This document shows positions 42,625-51,921 of a stretch of 64,000 nucleotides of DNA, piece after piece (the first letter of the stretch is position 1; each line of letters begins with the position of its first letter). The stretch lies in assembly GCF_900167025.1 (NCBI RefSeq), contig NZ_FUXC01000005.1:1-64000 (forward strand), read 5' to 3'. Position numbers and translations under genes: made by a program. The notes below the pieces were generated by a model. The model saw only the letters and a list, made by a program, of their open reading frames with translations, did not search any database and was not told where the DNA came from. This DNA comes from Treponema berlinense (GTDB lineage: Bacteria > Spirochaetota > Spirochaetia > Treponematales > Treponemataceae).

Positions 42625-43254
42625 TTATTTTAAAAATTTTTCTTTTATCTGCTCAAGATTTTCGCACTTTAGTTCCTGGGCGAGGGAAAATTCTTGTTCG
42701 GCAAGGTCTTTTTGACCGTTTTTTAAATATGCGACTCCGAGATATGCGTGGATTACGGCGATTTTTGGTGCGAATTCTGCGCCTTTTTTTAGGCTTTCGA
42801 TCGATTTTTCGAGGGATTTTCCTTCTTCGAGGTAGAGCATGCCCAGACTTGCCCAGCCTTCGCCTTTTTGTTCATTCATTTGGATGGCGTTTTTGTAGGC
42901 TTCTTCGGCTTTTTGGTAATTTTTTAAGGTTTGCCAGTCCATTCCGAGTGTGACGTAATTCCGGTAATCCGGTTTTTTTTCGAGGGATTTTTCCATCCAG
43001 ATTGCCGCGTTCTCAAAATCTTCTTGCGCCGCATAAATGTTTGAAATAAAGGCAAAAATCAATTCGTCGGAATAGCGGGTTTGTTTTTCGAGAGCCTCGT
43101 TAAAAAGTTCGAGTGCCTGGTCGTATTTGCCGGCTCCGTAAGCGGTGACTGCCTGCTGTACGCTTGAATCTCCGGGTTTTGTGCACGAAAAAAATAAAAC
43201 TGAACTTAAAAGAACAGCGCTTGAAACAAAAATCTTTCTTAAATTTTTTAACAT
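42625..43254 (-). CDS. TPR-repeat lipoprotein
   Basis: 209 residues from ATG 43254 (43293 is also in frame but gives a worse signal). The hydrophobic leader ends V-L-F-F-S-C at Cys24. TPR-like pairs run through the rest (A-Y-G-A-G-K-Y-D-Q-A-L-E-L-F, A-S-L-G-M-L-Y-L-E-E-G-K-S, A-Y-L-G-V-A-Y-L-K-N-G). It resembles small outer-membrane TPR proteins and is probably a periplasmic scaffold. It is divergently arranged with the ParA-like gene (61 bp between starts). Confidence 0.78.
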   Translation of the reverse strand: MLKNLRKIFVSSAVLLSSVLFFSCTKPGDSSVQQAVTAYGAGKYDQALELFNEALEKQTRYSDELIFAFISNIYAAQEDFENAAIWMEKSLEKKPDYRNYVTLGMDWQTLKNYQKAEEAYKNAIQMNEQKGEGWASLGMLYLEEGKSLEKSIESLKKGAEFAPKIAVIHAYLGVAYLKNGQKDLAEQEFSLAQELKCENLEQIKEKFLK

Positions 43255-43315
43255 ACGGTAAGAATAACAGTTTTGCAATTGTAAAATCAACATCAGCCCT
43301 TTATAATTGAGTAAA

Positions 43316-44314
43316 ATGACTAATCTGTTACCAATTGCCAGCGGAAAAGGCGGTGTCGGAAAAAGTTCCTATGCTGTAAACCTTGCGACAGTTCTGGCTC
43401 AAAAAGGAAAAAATGTTATTCTTGCGGATTTTGATTTTGGCGGAGCGAATTTGCATACTTTGCTCGGCTTAAAAAACAATCGCGCCGGTCTTGGCAATTT
43501 TATTTATCGTCAGACCGAAGACTTTTCTTCTCTTTTGCAAGAAACGCAGATTCCCGGTTTAAGGTTTATTGCGGGCGACTGCATGTATCCTGGAACCGCA
43601 AATATGGATAATTCGTCAAAACGCAGGATTATAAAGGCTCTTAACGCTCAGGAAGCAGATTATGTAATTTTGGATTTGGGAGCCGGAACAACTTACAACA
43701 CTCTGGACTTTTTTCTGCTTACTTATAATTCGCTTTTGGTAACGACACCCGAATTGACTTCGATTTTGAATGCGTACAGTTTTTTGAAGGCGGCGGTTTT
43801 CCGGTTTTTTATGAGGCAGTTTAAGGCAAAGAGTCCGGAAAGAGAATTTATAAACGGATATTTAAAAAGTGCGGAAACTGGAAGTGATGCGGATTTTGTT
43901 GAGCTTGTCAAAAAAATCTGCAAAAATTTTCCAGAAACCGGAAAATCTGCAAAAACAGAACTTTTAAAATATAGACCGCAGGTTATATTCAACCAAGGGC
44001 AAAATTCTGCCGATTTAGAAATGGCAAAGAGATTGCGCTCGCTTATTCAAAAAAAACTTGGCATAAATATGGATTTTGTCGGTTTTTTGCCAAAAGACGA
44101 ACAGGTGAGTTTTTCAATTGCCTTGAGAAAACCTCTGGCACTTGCAAATCCGGGTTCTGGTTTTGTGAGGGGAATTGAAACTTCTGCGGAAAGAATTATG
44201 ATTCACTCTTACAGATACAACGAGCTCAATGGGGTTGAAGCAGATGATATTTCGAAAGACAAGGATTTAAAGATTCTTGATAAAGAATTTACAGCTGCAC
44301 TGGCAGAAAAATAG
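43316..44314 (+). CDS. MinD/ParA-like ATPase at the head of the chemotaxis region
   Basis: 332 residues from ATG 43316 (TTG 43307 in frame). The deviant Walker A A-S-G-K-G-G-V-G-K-S-S (about 9) and V-I-L-A-D-F-D-F-G-G-A-N-L (about 34) put it in the MinD/FlhG/ParA group, which uses membrane- or DNA-bound dimers to place cell structures. The gene next to it has a chemoreceptor-tip-like segment, and cheD follows. In other bacteria ParC/PpfA-type ATPases position chemoreceptor arrays. A similar task here is inferred. It is not adjacent to flhF. Confidence 0.8.
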   Translation: MTNLLPIASGKGGVGKSSYAVNLATVLAQKGKNVILADFDFGGANLHTLLGLKNNRAGLGNFIYRQTEDFSSLLQETQIPGLRFIAGDCMYPGTANMDNSSKRRIIKALNAQEADYVILDLGAGTTYNTLDFFLLTYNSLLVTTPELTSILNAYSFLKAAVFRFFMRQFKAKSPEREFINGYLKSAETGSDADFVELVKKICKNFPETGKSAKTELLKYRPQVIFNQGQNSADLEMAKRLRSLIQKKLGINMDFVGFLPKDEQVSFSIALRKPLALANPGSGFVRGIETSAERIMIHSYRYNELNGVEADDISKDKDLKILDKEFTAALAEK

Positions 44315-44349
44315 ATGCTGATGCGACAATTTTAATGGGAGCAAGACAA

Positions 44350-46065
44350 ATGGATTTACAGCTTATTTTAGATTCAGTAAAGGAAACCAGCGACTTATCT
44401 CAAAAATATTTTTTGGATTTGGGAAATTTATTTCCATCACTCTTGAACAAAGAAATAAGTCCGTCGCTTAGGAATTTGCAGGCGGTTATAAAAGAGTTAA
44501 GCGAAAATAACGAAAAATCAACTGCGTCAGAAAAAGAAATTTTTGACAATTCTCAAGATAAATACAAGCCTTTTCTCGACCAGCTCAACAGCAAAATCGA
44601 AACGCTCTCGGAACTTGACAAATTTATTGCCGGCGTAAAAGAAGATTCTGAGCAAATGGAACTTATCGCCTTGAATGCAATGGTAATTTCGATAAAATCG
44701 GGCGAAAAAGGCCAGGCATTCAGCCGTATTACCGAAAATTTGCAGCGTCTTTCCAACGACATGTTCCAGTATTCTGACCAGCTTTTGGCGGAAGAAAAAC
44801 AGCTTATCGAGCACATCAATAAACTTAAGGATATTTTTTCGGGAATTTTGGCTTCGCAGGAAAATGTCTCGATGAGCGGAAATGCAGGTTCGCAGGGAAT
44901 TGAATCAATCATCAGTTCGATTTCTGCCCCTCTTTCGACAATGGACAGCGACCTTGGGTTGATTTATCCTCCGATTCAGAAAGCGATGGAAAATTTGCAG
45001 CTTCAGGATATTATCCGCCAGGGACTTGAACACGTGACAGCCTGCCTTCATGAAGTAAAAACTCAGACGGAAGTTCCTGGAAGCGATGAAGAGCTTGATT
45101 CGGTTTGCTTTAACATTGCGCTTTACGAACTTTGCGTTGATGTTTTGAACGACATTATAAATTACGTTTCTAAAGGTTTTGTTGAGTTTGACGAAAACTG
45201 GAACGATGTGACAGAAAAACTTGAATCAATTAAATCTCAGAAAAACAATTTTTCAACGCGTTTTTTGGACGAAACTTCTGACAGCGGAGAAAATGTCGCA
45301 ATGCGCCTTTCTGCGGTAATCGGCAGGTTTAAGGAGATGATGGACGGTTTTAACAGCTATCATCTCGTTCAGAAAGATTTGCTCCACGTAACTCAGAGCA
45401 TAAACGAAAAAGCGCGTACAATGTACACTGTTTTTGGAAATCTTCGTCCTGTTATGAGCAGACTTCATCACGTGCGCATTTTGCAGCAGATTGAAGTTGC
45501 GAAAAACGAAGCGATAAAACAGGTAAAAGATTCTGTAACGGACATGGACGATTTGATAAACTCTTCAAACTTGTCGCTCGACTCTATGGAAAAACTTTTG
45601 TCTGTATTTATCCGCGAAGCATCGAACCTTCTTGTTGAATTTAACAATTCGATTACAAAAGACAATCAGAGCATGTTGGATTTGCGCAAAGAAAAGACTG
45701 AATTTTTTGATGAGCTTCAGATTACGCAGAAAAACCTTTACGAAATAATTGCCCATTTTGACGTTTTCCCGGAAGGTTTTGACGAAAAATGCAGACTTGT
45801 GGCGGAAGATCTTTCCGGAATAAATAATCTGAACCTTAAATTAAAAAAATGCCGCGACAATTTGTCTGAACAGGTAAAAGAACTTTCGTCTGTACGTTCA
45901 AAACTCTTTGCAGCAAAAAATATTTCTGAATGGAACATAAAAAATTCAAAATTCAGCGAGATTATAAATCACTTTACGATTACGGCGCATAAAGAAGCAG
46001 CCGGAAAAATCGGCGGTTTTGAAATTGAACATGGAGCAGAACAGGGAGAAATCACTTTCTTCTAA
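44350..46065 (+). CDS. Soluble coiled-coil protein with a degenerate chemoreceptor tip
   Basis: 571 residues from ATG 44350 (GGGAGCAAGACAA before it; the ATG at 44335 lies over that site). No membrane span. Residues about 100-130 read L-I-A-L-N-A-M-V-I-S-I-K and S-G-E-K-G-Q-A-F, matching the receptor hairpin tip [14 protein letters not shown]-x-G-R-G-F. The contact Glu is lost and Arg is Lys, so CheA/CheW binding may differ. The remainder is long helices. It lies between the ParA-like gene and cheD, so it is probably array-associated. It may be an adaptor or placement factor. Confidence 0.65.
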   Translation: MDLQLILDSVKETSDLSQKYFLDLGNLFPSLLNKEISPSLRNLQAVIKELSENNEKSTASEKEIFDNSQDKYKPFLDQLNSKIETLSELDKFIAGVKEDSEQMELIALNAMVISIKSGEKGQAFSRITENLQRLSNDMFQYSDQLLAEEKQLIEHINKLKDIFSGILASQENVSMSGNAGSQGIESIISSISAPLSTMDSDLGLIYPPIQKAMENLQLQDIIRQGLEHVTACLHEVKTQTEVPGSDEELDSVCFNIALYELCVDVLNDIINYVSKGFVEFDENWNDVTEKLESIKSQKNNFSTRFLDETSDSGENVAMRLSAVIGRFKEMMDGFNSYHLVQKDLLHVTQSINEKARTMYTVFGNLRPVMSRLHHVRILQQIEVAKNEAIKQVKDSVTDMDDLINSSNLSLDSMEKLLSVFIREASNLLVEFNNSITKDNQSMLDLRKEKTEFFDELQITQKNLYEIIAHFDVFPEGFDEKCRLVAEDLSGINNLNLKLKKCRDNLSEQVKELSSVRSKLFAAKNISEWNIKNSKFSEIINHFTITAHKEAAGKIGGFEIEHGAEQGEITFF

Positions 46066-46071
46066 TTTTAC

Positions 46072-46671
46072 ATGAACCGTTATTTTGATCTTCATTTTAA
46101 TAGAAATATTGTCACTCTTTATCCGGGAGAATACTGGTCTTCGGCAGGTCCTGAAATGATTTCCACTGTTTTGGGTTCGTGCGTGAGCATTGCCCTTTTT
46201 GATCCGATTGCAAAAGTCGGTGGAATGAATCATTTTATGCTGGCGAGGGACACTAACCTGGATATTGACGGTTCTCAGGACAGGCTTTTGGGGCGTTTTG
46301 GAGAATACGCGGTCGAAATGCTTGTTGCCGACATGGAAAAAAAAGGCGCGTCGTTAAAAAGATGTTTTGCAAAAGTGTTTGGTGGTGGAAATATATTTAA
46401 TTCTTCTGAGCCACAGAGCGGAAGAGCTCTTGTCGGGGCGGCAAATATTGATTTTGCATTCGAATATTTAAAATCTCACAACGTCGAAATAAAAAGTTCT
46501 GATACTGGCGGAAATTTGCCACGGAAGATTTTTTTTGATCCGGTTAATGCAAAAGTATTTTTAAAACACATAGATTCGCATAATCCGGACGATGAAAACT
46601 TCATAAAATCCAAAGAGCAAAAATATCTGGAATACCTTGCAGAATTAAACCATCTTGCAAAGGGTCTGTAA
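46072..46671 (+). CDS. cheD: Chemoreceptor glutamine deamidase
   Basis: 199 residues. The catalytic Cys37 lies in L-G-S-C-V-S and His54 in G-G-M-N-H-F-M; the G-G-N-I-F segment is also typical. CheD deamidates receptor glutamines and, in Bacillus- and Thermotoga-type systems, binds CheC. CheC/CheX is not in this window, so CheD may act alone or with a distant partner. It follows the coiled-coil gene by 6 bp and ends 9 bp before the convergent cheW. Confidence 0.9.
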   Translation: MNRYFDLHFNRNIVTLYPGEYWSSAGPEMISTVLGSCVSIALFDPIAKVGGMNHFMLARDTNLDIDGSQDRLLGRFGEYAVEMLVADMEKKGASLKRCFAKVFGGGNIFNSSEPQSGRALVGAANIDFAFEYLKSHNVEIKSSDTGGNLPRKIFFDPVNAKVFLKHIDSHNPDDENFIKSKEQKYLEYLAELNHLAKGL

Positions 46672-46679
46672 TTTTTTAA

Positions 46680-47183
46680 CTAAAAATTGGATTTTTTAGA
46701 AACTTCTTCAAACGCTTTTTCGACGTCGGCCTCGATAAATGAGAGAATTTTTTCCGGGTCTAAAATCAAAATAAAAGATTCTCCACGGCGCGCAACCGAT
46801 TTTACAAAATCCTGACCTTCGTTTATTCCATAATCTTTTGAGTCGGCCTGAATTATGTTGAGCCTGCCCACAACATCAACTTTGTCGGCAAGAATTCCAA
46901 GCAAGACCGGTTTTTCGTTTTTTTGAGGAATTTCCATTATGATTACCTGGGTTCCCGTTAAATTGTCAGAAACTTCAAAACCGAATAATTTACGCAAATC
47001 GACAATTGAAACTACTCCGCCGCGCACATTCATCACGCCTTTTAAATACGGCAGAGAATTTGGAATTGGAGTGATTGTTTCAAATTCAAAAACTTCTTTT
47101 ACATATTTGACCGGAAGCGAAAACATTTCATCTTTTAAATTGAACGAAAAAAACGACTCTGTAGAAAAATGACTTTCATTCAT
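46680..47183 (-). CDS. cheW: CheW coupling protein, minus strand
   Basis: 167 residues from ATG 47183, with AGGAGA just upstream; the longer frame opens at 47225. CheW SH3-like pair: F-F-S-F-N-L-K-D-E-M-F-S-L-P-V, V-M-N-V-R-G-G-V-V-S-I-V-D-L-R-K-L-F and G-I-L-A-D-K-V-D-V-V. CheW joins CheA to receptors. It is the only gene of the region on the minus strand and sits between cheD and the STAS gene. The 82 bp between its start and 47266 may hold both promoters. Confidence 0.88.
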   Translation of the reverse strand: MNESHFSTESFFSFNLKDEMFSLPVKYVKEVFEFETITPIPNSLPYLKGVMNVRGGVVSIVDLRKLFGFEVSDNLTGTQVIIMEIPQKNEKPVLLGILADKVDVVGRLNIIQADSKDYGINEGQDFVKSVARRGESFILILDPEKILSFIEADVEKAFEEVSKKSNF

Positions 47184-47265
47184 AATTTGACGTCTCCTAA
47201 AACTGACGATAGAATTATTATACAAGAGAATTTACAAAATTTGAAATTTTAAGAATTCGCTTGAA

Positions 47266-47628
47266 ATGAAAGAGATTGCTTTTGGGGAACTTGGTTTGGC
47301 TGCAAAAAAAGAAAAAAAATCAAATATCATAAAATGGACGGAAACTGCTGGAATTGAATCTGCAGGAAAGCTCAAGGTTGAACTGCAAAAAGCGATAGAC
47401 GAAAATCCGCTTGTTTTTATAGACCTGAGCGAGCTTGAAGACATTGACCTTACGGGAATCCAGTTGATTTTGGCTGCAAAAAAAGAAGCCGACGCCCAGA
47501 AGAAAAAAATTTTGTTAAAGAGCGGCATTCCTCCTGCAATTTTAGAATACGTTGGCGCTTGCGGAGTTTCTTTTGAAGATTTAATCGACAAAACAGAATC
47601 AAAATCGGAGGAAAGTAAAAATGCTTGA
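47266..47628 (+). CDS. STAS-domain protein upstream of cheA
   Basis: 120 residues. A STAS (anti-anti-sigma-like) fold is visible: T-E-T-A-G-I-E-S-A-G-K-L, V-F-I-D-L-S-E-L-E-D-I-D-L-T-G-I-Q-L-I (about 45-65) and a C-terminal helix. The position of the usual phosphorylated Ser/Thr (D-S-S-G) reads D-L-T-G, so Thr may serve. It overlaps cheA by 8 bp, which ties it to the kinase operon. The role is unknown; it may tune CheA or a partner switch. Confidence 0.75.
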   Translation: MKEIAFGELGLAAKKEKKSNIIKWTETAGIESAGKLKVELQKAIDENPLVFIDLSELEDIDLTGIQLILAAKKEADAQKKKILLKSGIPPAILEYVGACGVSFEDLIDKTESKSEESKNA

Positions 47629-49741
47629 ACAAATCAGCTCAGTTTTTCTTGAAGAAGCAAATGAACTTTTAGACAATCTCGAAGAACAGCTTTTGACGCT
47701 TGAGGAAAATCCTACCGATTCAGAAACAATCAGCGCAGTTTTTAGGGCGATGCACACGATAAAAGGCTCGTCGGCAATGTTCGGATTTAATGCAATTTCT
47801 GAATTTACGCACGAAGCCGAGTCCGCAATGGATCAGGTCCGGAGCGGAATTGTTCCTGTTTCAAATGAACTTATAGATTTGCTGCTCAAAGCCCGTGATC
47901 ATATCCGCTTTATGCTCGATGCCGGCCAGGAAATTACGCCGGAAATAATGCAGACTTCACAGACTTTAATCCTTGCTTTTAAAACCTATGTTGCCAGAAA
48001 TGGCGGAACTGTTTCGGAAGATGCTGCAAATTTGACCGCAAATTCTTCTCAAAATCAAAATCCCGCCGCAAAAACAAAAGAACCTGATTCAACTTACAGG
48101 ATAAAATTCAGACCAAGCAAAAAAGTTTTACAGAACGGAACGCGGCCTGAACTTTTGGTCAAAGAACTTTCAGAAATGGGAAACGCGACCGTCGTTTCTT
48201 TTTATGATTCCTTGCCGGAACTTTCAAAGCTTAACGCAGAAGAATGTTATTTTTCGTGGGATATAATTCTTACAACGAAAAAAACGGAAAACGACATTAA
48301 AGATGTTTTTATTTTTTTGGACAATGAATCTTCATTCACCGTCGAAAAAATCGAATTGAATCCGGAAGAAAACCACAAAATCGGCGAAATTCTCATTGAC
48401 CGGAACGATATTTCTAAAACCCAGATTGATTCGGTTATGCAGGAACACAAGCAGCTTGGGCAGATTCTCGTAGAAAAGCAGCTCGTTTCTAACCAGCAGA
48501 TTAAGTCGGCCCTGGCGGAACAGCAGCATTTTAAGGCGATGAACGGCGAAAATCCTGTTTCAGGCTCGTCGCCTTCTCAGAGTTCAATCCGCGTAAGTTC
48601 CGAAAAACTGGATTCTCTCGTAGACTTGATTGGCGAGCTTGTAACTTTTAATGCGCGGCTTGAGCAGCTTGCAATAGAAAAAGATTTGCCTGTTTTAAAA
48701 AATTTGAGCGAGCAGAGCTCGCGGCTTGCGGTTTCTTTGCGCGACACTTCCCTCGAAATCCGGATGCTGCCGATTGGAACGCTTTTTACAAGATTCCGCC
48801 GCACAGTTCGAGATCTTGCAGAACAGCTCGGAAAACAGATTGATTTGGTTATTGAAGGAGCGGAAACGGAACTTGATAAGACTGTCGTCGAAAAACTCAA
48901 TGACCCTCTTCTTCATTTAATCCGAAATTCCGTAGACCACGGAGTTGAACTTCCTGTCGAAAGAATTGCAAACAAAAAAAATCCAAAGGGAACTGTAACT
49001 CTTTCGGCAAAGCATCAGACTGGAGCGGTTGTAATTACTATTTCGGACGATGGAAAAGGTCTGGACAAAGAGGCAATAAGAAAAAAAGCGATAGAAAAAA
49101 AATTGATTTCGGAAGACGAGAAAATTTCTGAATCGGAGATTTTTCATCTTATTTTTCAGCCGGGATTTTCGACTGCAAAAAAGGTTTCAAATGTTTCCGG
49201 CCGTGGCGTTGGACTGGACGTTGTAAAAAAAGACGTGCTCTCGCTTGGAGGTTCAGTTTCGATTGAATCAAAACCGAACAAAGGCACAAGTTTTATTCTA
49301 AAAATTCCGCTTACGCTTGCAATCATCGACGGAATGCTCACTCAAGTAGGAAACACAAAGTACATAATTCCGGTGAATATGATTTCTGAATGTCTTTTCT
49401 TTGAACAGACTGGCAAAAAGAGCGAAACTCTCTTTCCTCATACGCTTGTTCACGGAAAAGACGTTCCTTGCATTGACTTGCGGAAATTTTTTAAGGTTCC
49501 GGAATCTTATTTACAAAAAAAAGAAGTTGTCACAATAAATTCTCAGGAAGGACAGGTTGGAATTATTGTCGATAAAATTCTGGGAAGCCACCAGACTGTA
49601 ATCAAGCCTCTTGGAAAACTTTACCAGAATTGTCTTGGCATAAGCAATTCCACAATTTTGGGAGACGGTTCTGTAGCCCTTATTCTCGATGTCTATAAAC
49701 TGGCGGATTTAGTTAATTCAAAAGAAACAGGAAAAAAATAA
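47621..49741 (+). CDS. cheA: Chemotaxis histidine kinase CheA
   Basis: 706 residues. Hpt domain with phospho-His45 (F-R-A-M-H-T-I-K-G-S-S), a linker, then two imperfect 30-residue repeats K-I-G-E-I-L-I-D-R-N and L-G-Q-I-L-V-E-K-Q (about 247-300). Dimerisation and the HATPase domain follow, with N-box H-L-I-R-N-S-V-D-H-G-V-E (about 430) and G1 D-D-G-K-G-L-D. The C-terminus is a CheW-like regulatory domain. There is no fused receiver. It phosphorylates CheY and CheB. Stop and cheR start share one base (TAATG). Confidence 0.92.
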   Translation: MLEQISSVFLEEANELLDNLEEQLLTLEENPTDSETISAVFRAMHTIKGSSAMFGFNAISEFTHEAESAMDQVRSGIVPVSNELIDLLLKARDHIRFMLDAGQEITPEIMQTSQTLILAFKTYVARNGGTVSEDAANLTANSSQNQNPAAKTKEPDSTYRIKFRPSKKVLQNGTRPELLVKELSEMGNATVVSFYDSLPELSKLNAEECYFSWDIILTTKKTENDIKDVFIFLDNESSFTVEKIELNPEENHKIGEILIDRNDISKTQIDSVMQEHKQLGQILVEKQLVSNQQIKSALAEQQHFKAMNGENPVSGSSPSQSSIRVSSEKLDSLVDLIGELVTFNARLEQLAIEKDLPVLKNLSEQSSRLAVSLRDTSLEIRMLPIGTLFTRFRRTVRDLAEQLGKQIDLVIEGAETELDKTVVEKLNDPLLHLIRNSVDHGVELPVERIANKKNPKGTVTLSAKHQTGAVVITISDDGKGLDKEAIRKKAIEKKLISEDEKISESEIFHLIFQPGFSTAKKVSNVSGRGVGLDVVKKDVLSLGGSVSIESKPNKGTSFILKIPLTLAIIDGMLTQVGNTKYIIPVNMISECLFFEQTGKKSETLFPHTLVHGKDVPCIDLRKFFKVPESYLQKKEVVTINSQEGQVGIIVDKILGSHQTVIKPLGKLYQNCLGISNSTILGDGSVALILDVYKLADLVNSKETGKK

Positions 49742-50595
49742 TGTGCGAAATTGGATTTTTTGCTCCTGAAGCGTTGACAGATTCTCAGTTCCATAAACTT
49801 TCCAGTTTTATTCATACGAATGTTGGAATAAAAATGCCGGACGAAAAACGGCTTATGGTTCAATCCCGTCTTACAAGCCGCTTAAAAAGCCTGAAAATGG
49901 ACAATTTTGACGACTATTTAAAACTTGCTTTTTCAAATACTCCGGAAGGAAATGAAGAAATTGCTCTTATGATAAATGCGGTTACGACAAACCTTACAAA
50001 TTTTTTTAGGGAAAATGCGCATTTTGAGTATTTAACGAATGTTGTCCTTCCTGAGCTTGCCAAAAAAAACGAAAAAAAAATTGAATTATGGTCGGCAGGC
50101 TGTTCAAGCGGACAGGAGCCTTACACGCTTTCTATTGTCATGCAGGAATTTATGAGGAAAAATCCCGGAAAAATCGAAGATTATTCTATTCTTGCAACGG
50201 ATATTTCGTCAAAAGTCTTGGATAAGGCGGTTGATGCGGTTTATCCAATGTCGGAAGTAGAAAGTTTGAGTTATGATTTAAAAAAACGATATTTTTTAAA
50301 GAGCAAAGATTTAAAAAATCCTTGCGTGCGCTTAAAACCGCAAATTCGCGAAAAAGTTGTTTTTGAAAGGCTGAATTTTATGGATTCGGTTTATCCAAAA
50401 ACTACTCAAAAAAATGCAATTTTCTGCCGGAACGTGTTGATTTATTTTGATAAAGCAACTCAGAAGAGCGTAATCCGCAAACTTTTACAGCATTTGGTTC
50501 CGGGAGGATATTTATTTCTCGGACATTCGGAGACGATTTTTGGAATGGAGTTGCCGTTAAAAACGGTTGGACCGACAATTTTTAAAAAAGAGTAA
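49741..50595 (+). CDS. cheR: Chemoreceptor methyltransferase CheR
   Basis: 284 residues: the N-terminal helical domain (H-K-L-S-S-F-I-H-T-N-V-G-I) and the AdoMet-binding domain (L-W-S-A-G-C-S-S-G-Q-E-P-Y-T-L, A-T-D-I-S-S-K-V-L and F-C-R-N-V-L-I-Y-F). It adds methyl groups to receptor glutamates, opposing CheB. Translationally coupled to cheA and followed by cheB. Confidence 0.92.
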   Translation: MCEIGFFAPEALTDSQFHKLSSFIHTNVGIKMPDEKRLMVQSRLTSRLKSLKMDNFDDYLKLAFSNTPEGNEEIALMINAVTTNLTNFFRENAHFEYLTNVVLPELAKKNEKKIELWSAGCSSGQEPYTLSIVMQEFMRKNPGKIEDYSILATDISSKVLDKAVDAVYPMSEVESLSYDLKKRYFLKSKDLKNPCVRLKPQIREKVVFERLNFMDSVYPKTTQKNAIFCRNVLIYFDKATQKSVIRKLLQHLVPGGYLFLGHSETIFGMELPLKTVGPTIFKKE

Positions 50596-50672
50596 AAAAG
50601 GCAGGTTTAAATTCGGTTTTGTGAAAAAGCACGAAATTTGAACTTTTGCCTGACAAAAAACGGACAAAAAAA

Positions 50673-51854
50673 ATGATTATAAAAGTTTTGATAATTGACG
50701 ATTCGTCACTCGTACGACAGACATTGCCGCAGGTTCTTGAAACAGACCCGGAAATTCGTGTAATTGGAACTGCCACTGATCCGATTGTTGCCGTTCACAT
50801 GCTTCAAAATGAACGTCCTGACGTAATAATTTCCGACATTGAAATGGCCCGGATGGACGGACTTACATTTTTGCGGAAGATGAATGAAACAATTGACCCG
50901 ATCCCAATCGTAATCTGTTCTTCTCTCGTAAAAAATAATTCTCCGGAAGAGTTAAAGGCCTATGATCTTGGCGCGTGCGAAGTTATTTTAAAACCGTCTT
51001 TTCAAACAAAACAGTTTCTCGAAGAGTCAAGAATCCGTCTTTGCGATGCAGTTAAATCTGCGTACAGTTGCACTGGAAAAATTAAGCAGTTGATTCCTTC
51101 GCAGGCTGTGGCACATTCATCTGTTCAAAAAAAAGAAGGTTCTAACCTTGCACAAAACGATATTCAGAGGCGGATTATTGAACCAAAACATACTGCCGAC
51201 GTGATTATGAAAAAGCCCGATACTCAGATTGCAAATTCTCTTGGACTTTCTGAGCCGGTTGTCGTAGTTGGTGCGAGTACAGGCGGAACAGAAGCCTTAA
51301 AAGACTTTTTGGGCGCCTTGCCGGAAGATTGTCCGGGAATGGTCGTTGTCCAGCACATGCCTGAACATTTTACACAGGCTTTTGCCGAAAGACTGGACAG
51401 ACTTTCTAAAGTCACCGTAAAAGAAGCTTCAAATGGAGACGTTGTAAAAACCGGAACGGTTTTGATTGCCCCAGGAAACAGTCATCTGCTTTTAAAGCGT
51501 GAAGGAAATTCATATTTTGTGGAAATAAAAAATGGTCCTCTTGTGACAAGGCACAGGCCTTCAGTCGATGTTCTTTTTCGTTCTGCCGCGCGATATGCCG
51601 GCAAAAACGCAATCGGCGTAATTATGACCGGAATGGGGGATGACGGTTCTCACGGAATGAAGGAAATGCACGACGCCGGAGCGTACAATATTGCCCAGGA
51701 CGAAAAAACAAGCATTGTCTGGGGAATGCCGGGCGAAGCGGTAAAAGCCGGGGCGGTCGATAAAGTGCTGCCTTTGGAGAAGATTGCGGAAGAAGTCTGC
51801 ACAAAAGCAAAAATCATGCAGATGAATTTTAACCATATAAAAACGTGTTATTAA
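50673..51854 (+). CDS. cheB: Chemoreceptor glutamate methylesterase CheB
   Basis: 393 residues from ATG 50673 (50646 is in frame but adds a basic leader). The receiver domain has D-D-S-S near the start and phosphoryl Asp in V-I-I-S-D-I-E-M. The catalytic domain has Ser in V-G-A-S-T-G-G-T-E-A-L, His in V-V-Q-H-M-P-E and Asp in M-T-G-M-G-D-D-G. It removes receptor methyl groups and can deamidate. It follows cheR by 77 bp. Confidence 0.92.
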   Translation: MIIKVLIIDDSSLVRQTLPQVLETDPEIRVIGTATDPIVAVHMLQNERPDVIISDIEMARMDGLTFLRKMNETIDPIPIVICSSLVKNNSPEELKAYDLGACEVILKPSFQTKQFLEESRIRLCDAVKSAYSCTGKIKQLIPSQAVAHSSVQKKEGSNLAQNDIQRRIIEPKHTADVIMKKPDTQIANSLGLSEPVVVVGASTGGTEALKDFLGALPEDCPGMVVVQHMPEHFTQAFAERLDRLSKVTVKEASNGDVVKTGTVLIAPGNSHLLLKREGNSYFVEIKNGPLVTRHRPSVDVLFRSAARYAGKNAIGVIMTGMGDDGSHGMKEMHDAGAYNIAQDEKTSIVWGMPGEAVKAGAVDKVLPLEKIAEEVCTKAKIMQMNFNHIKTCY

Positions 51855-51921
51855 AACAGAAAATGATAATTAAATGGTAAAATGTAAATAATTTGTTTTA
51901 CAACTTGTAGGAGAACTAACT

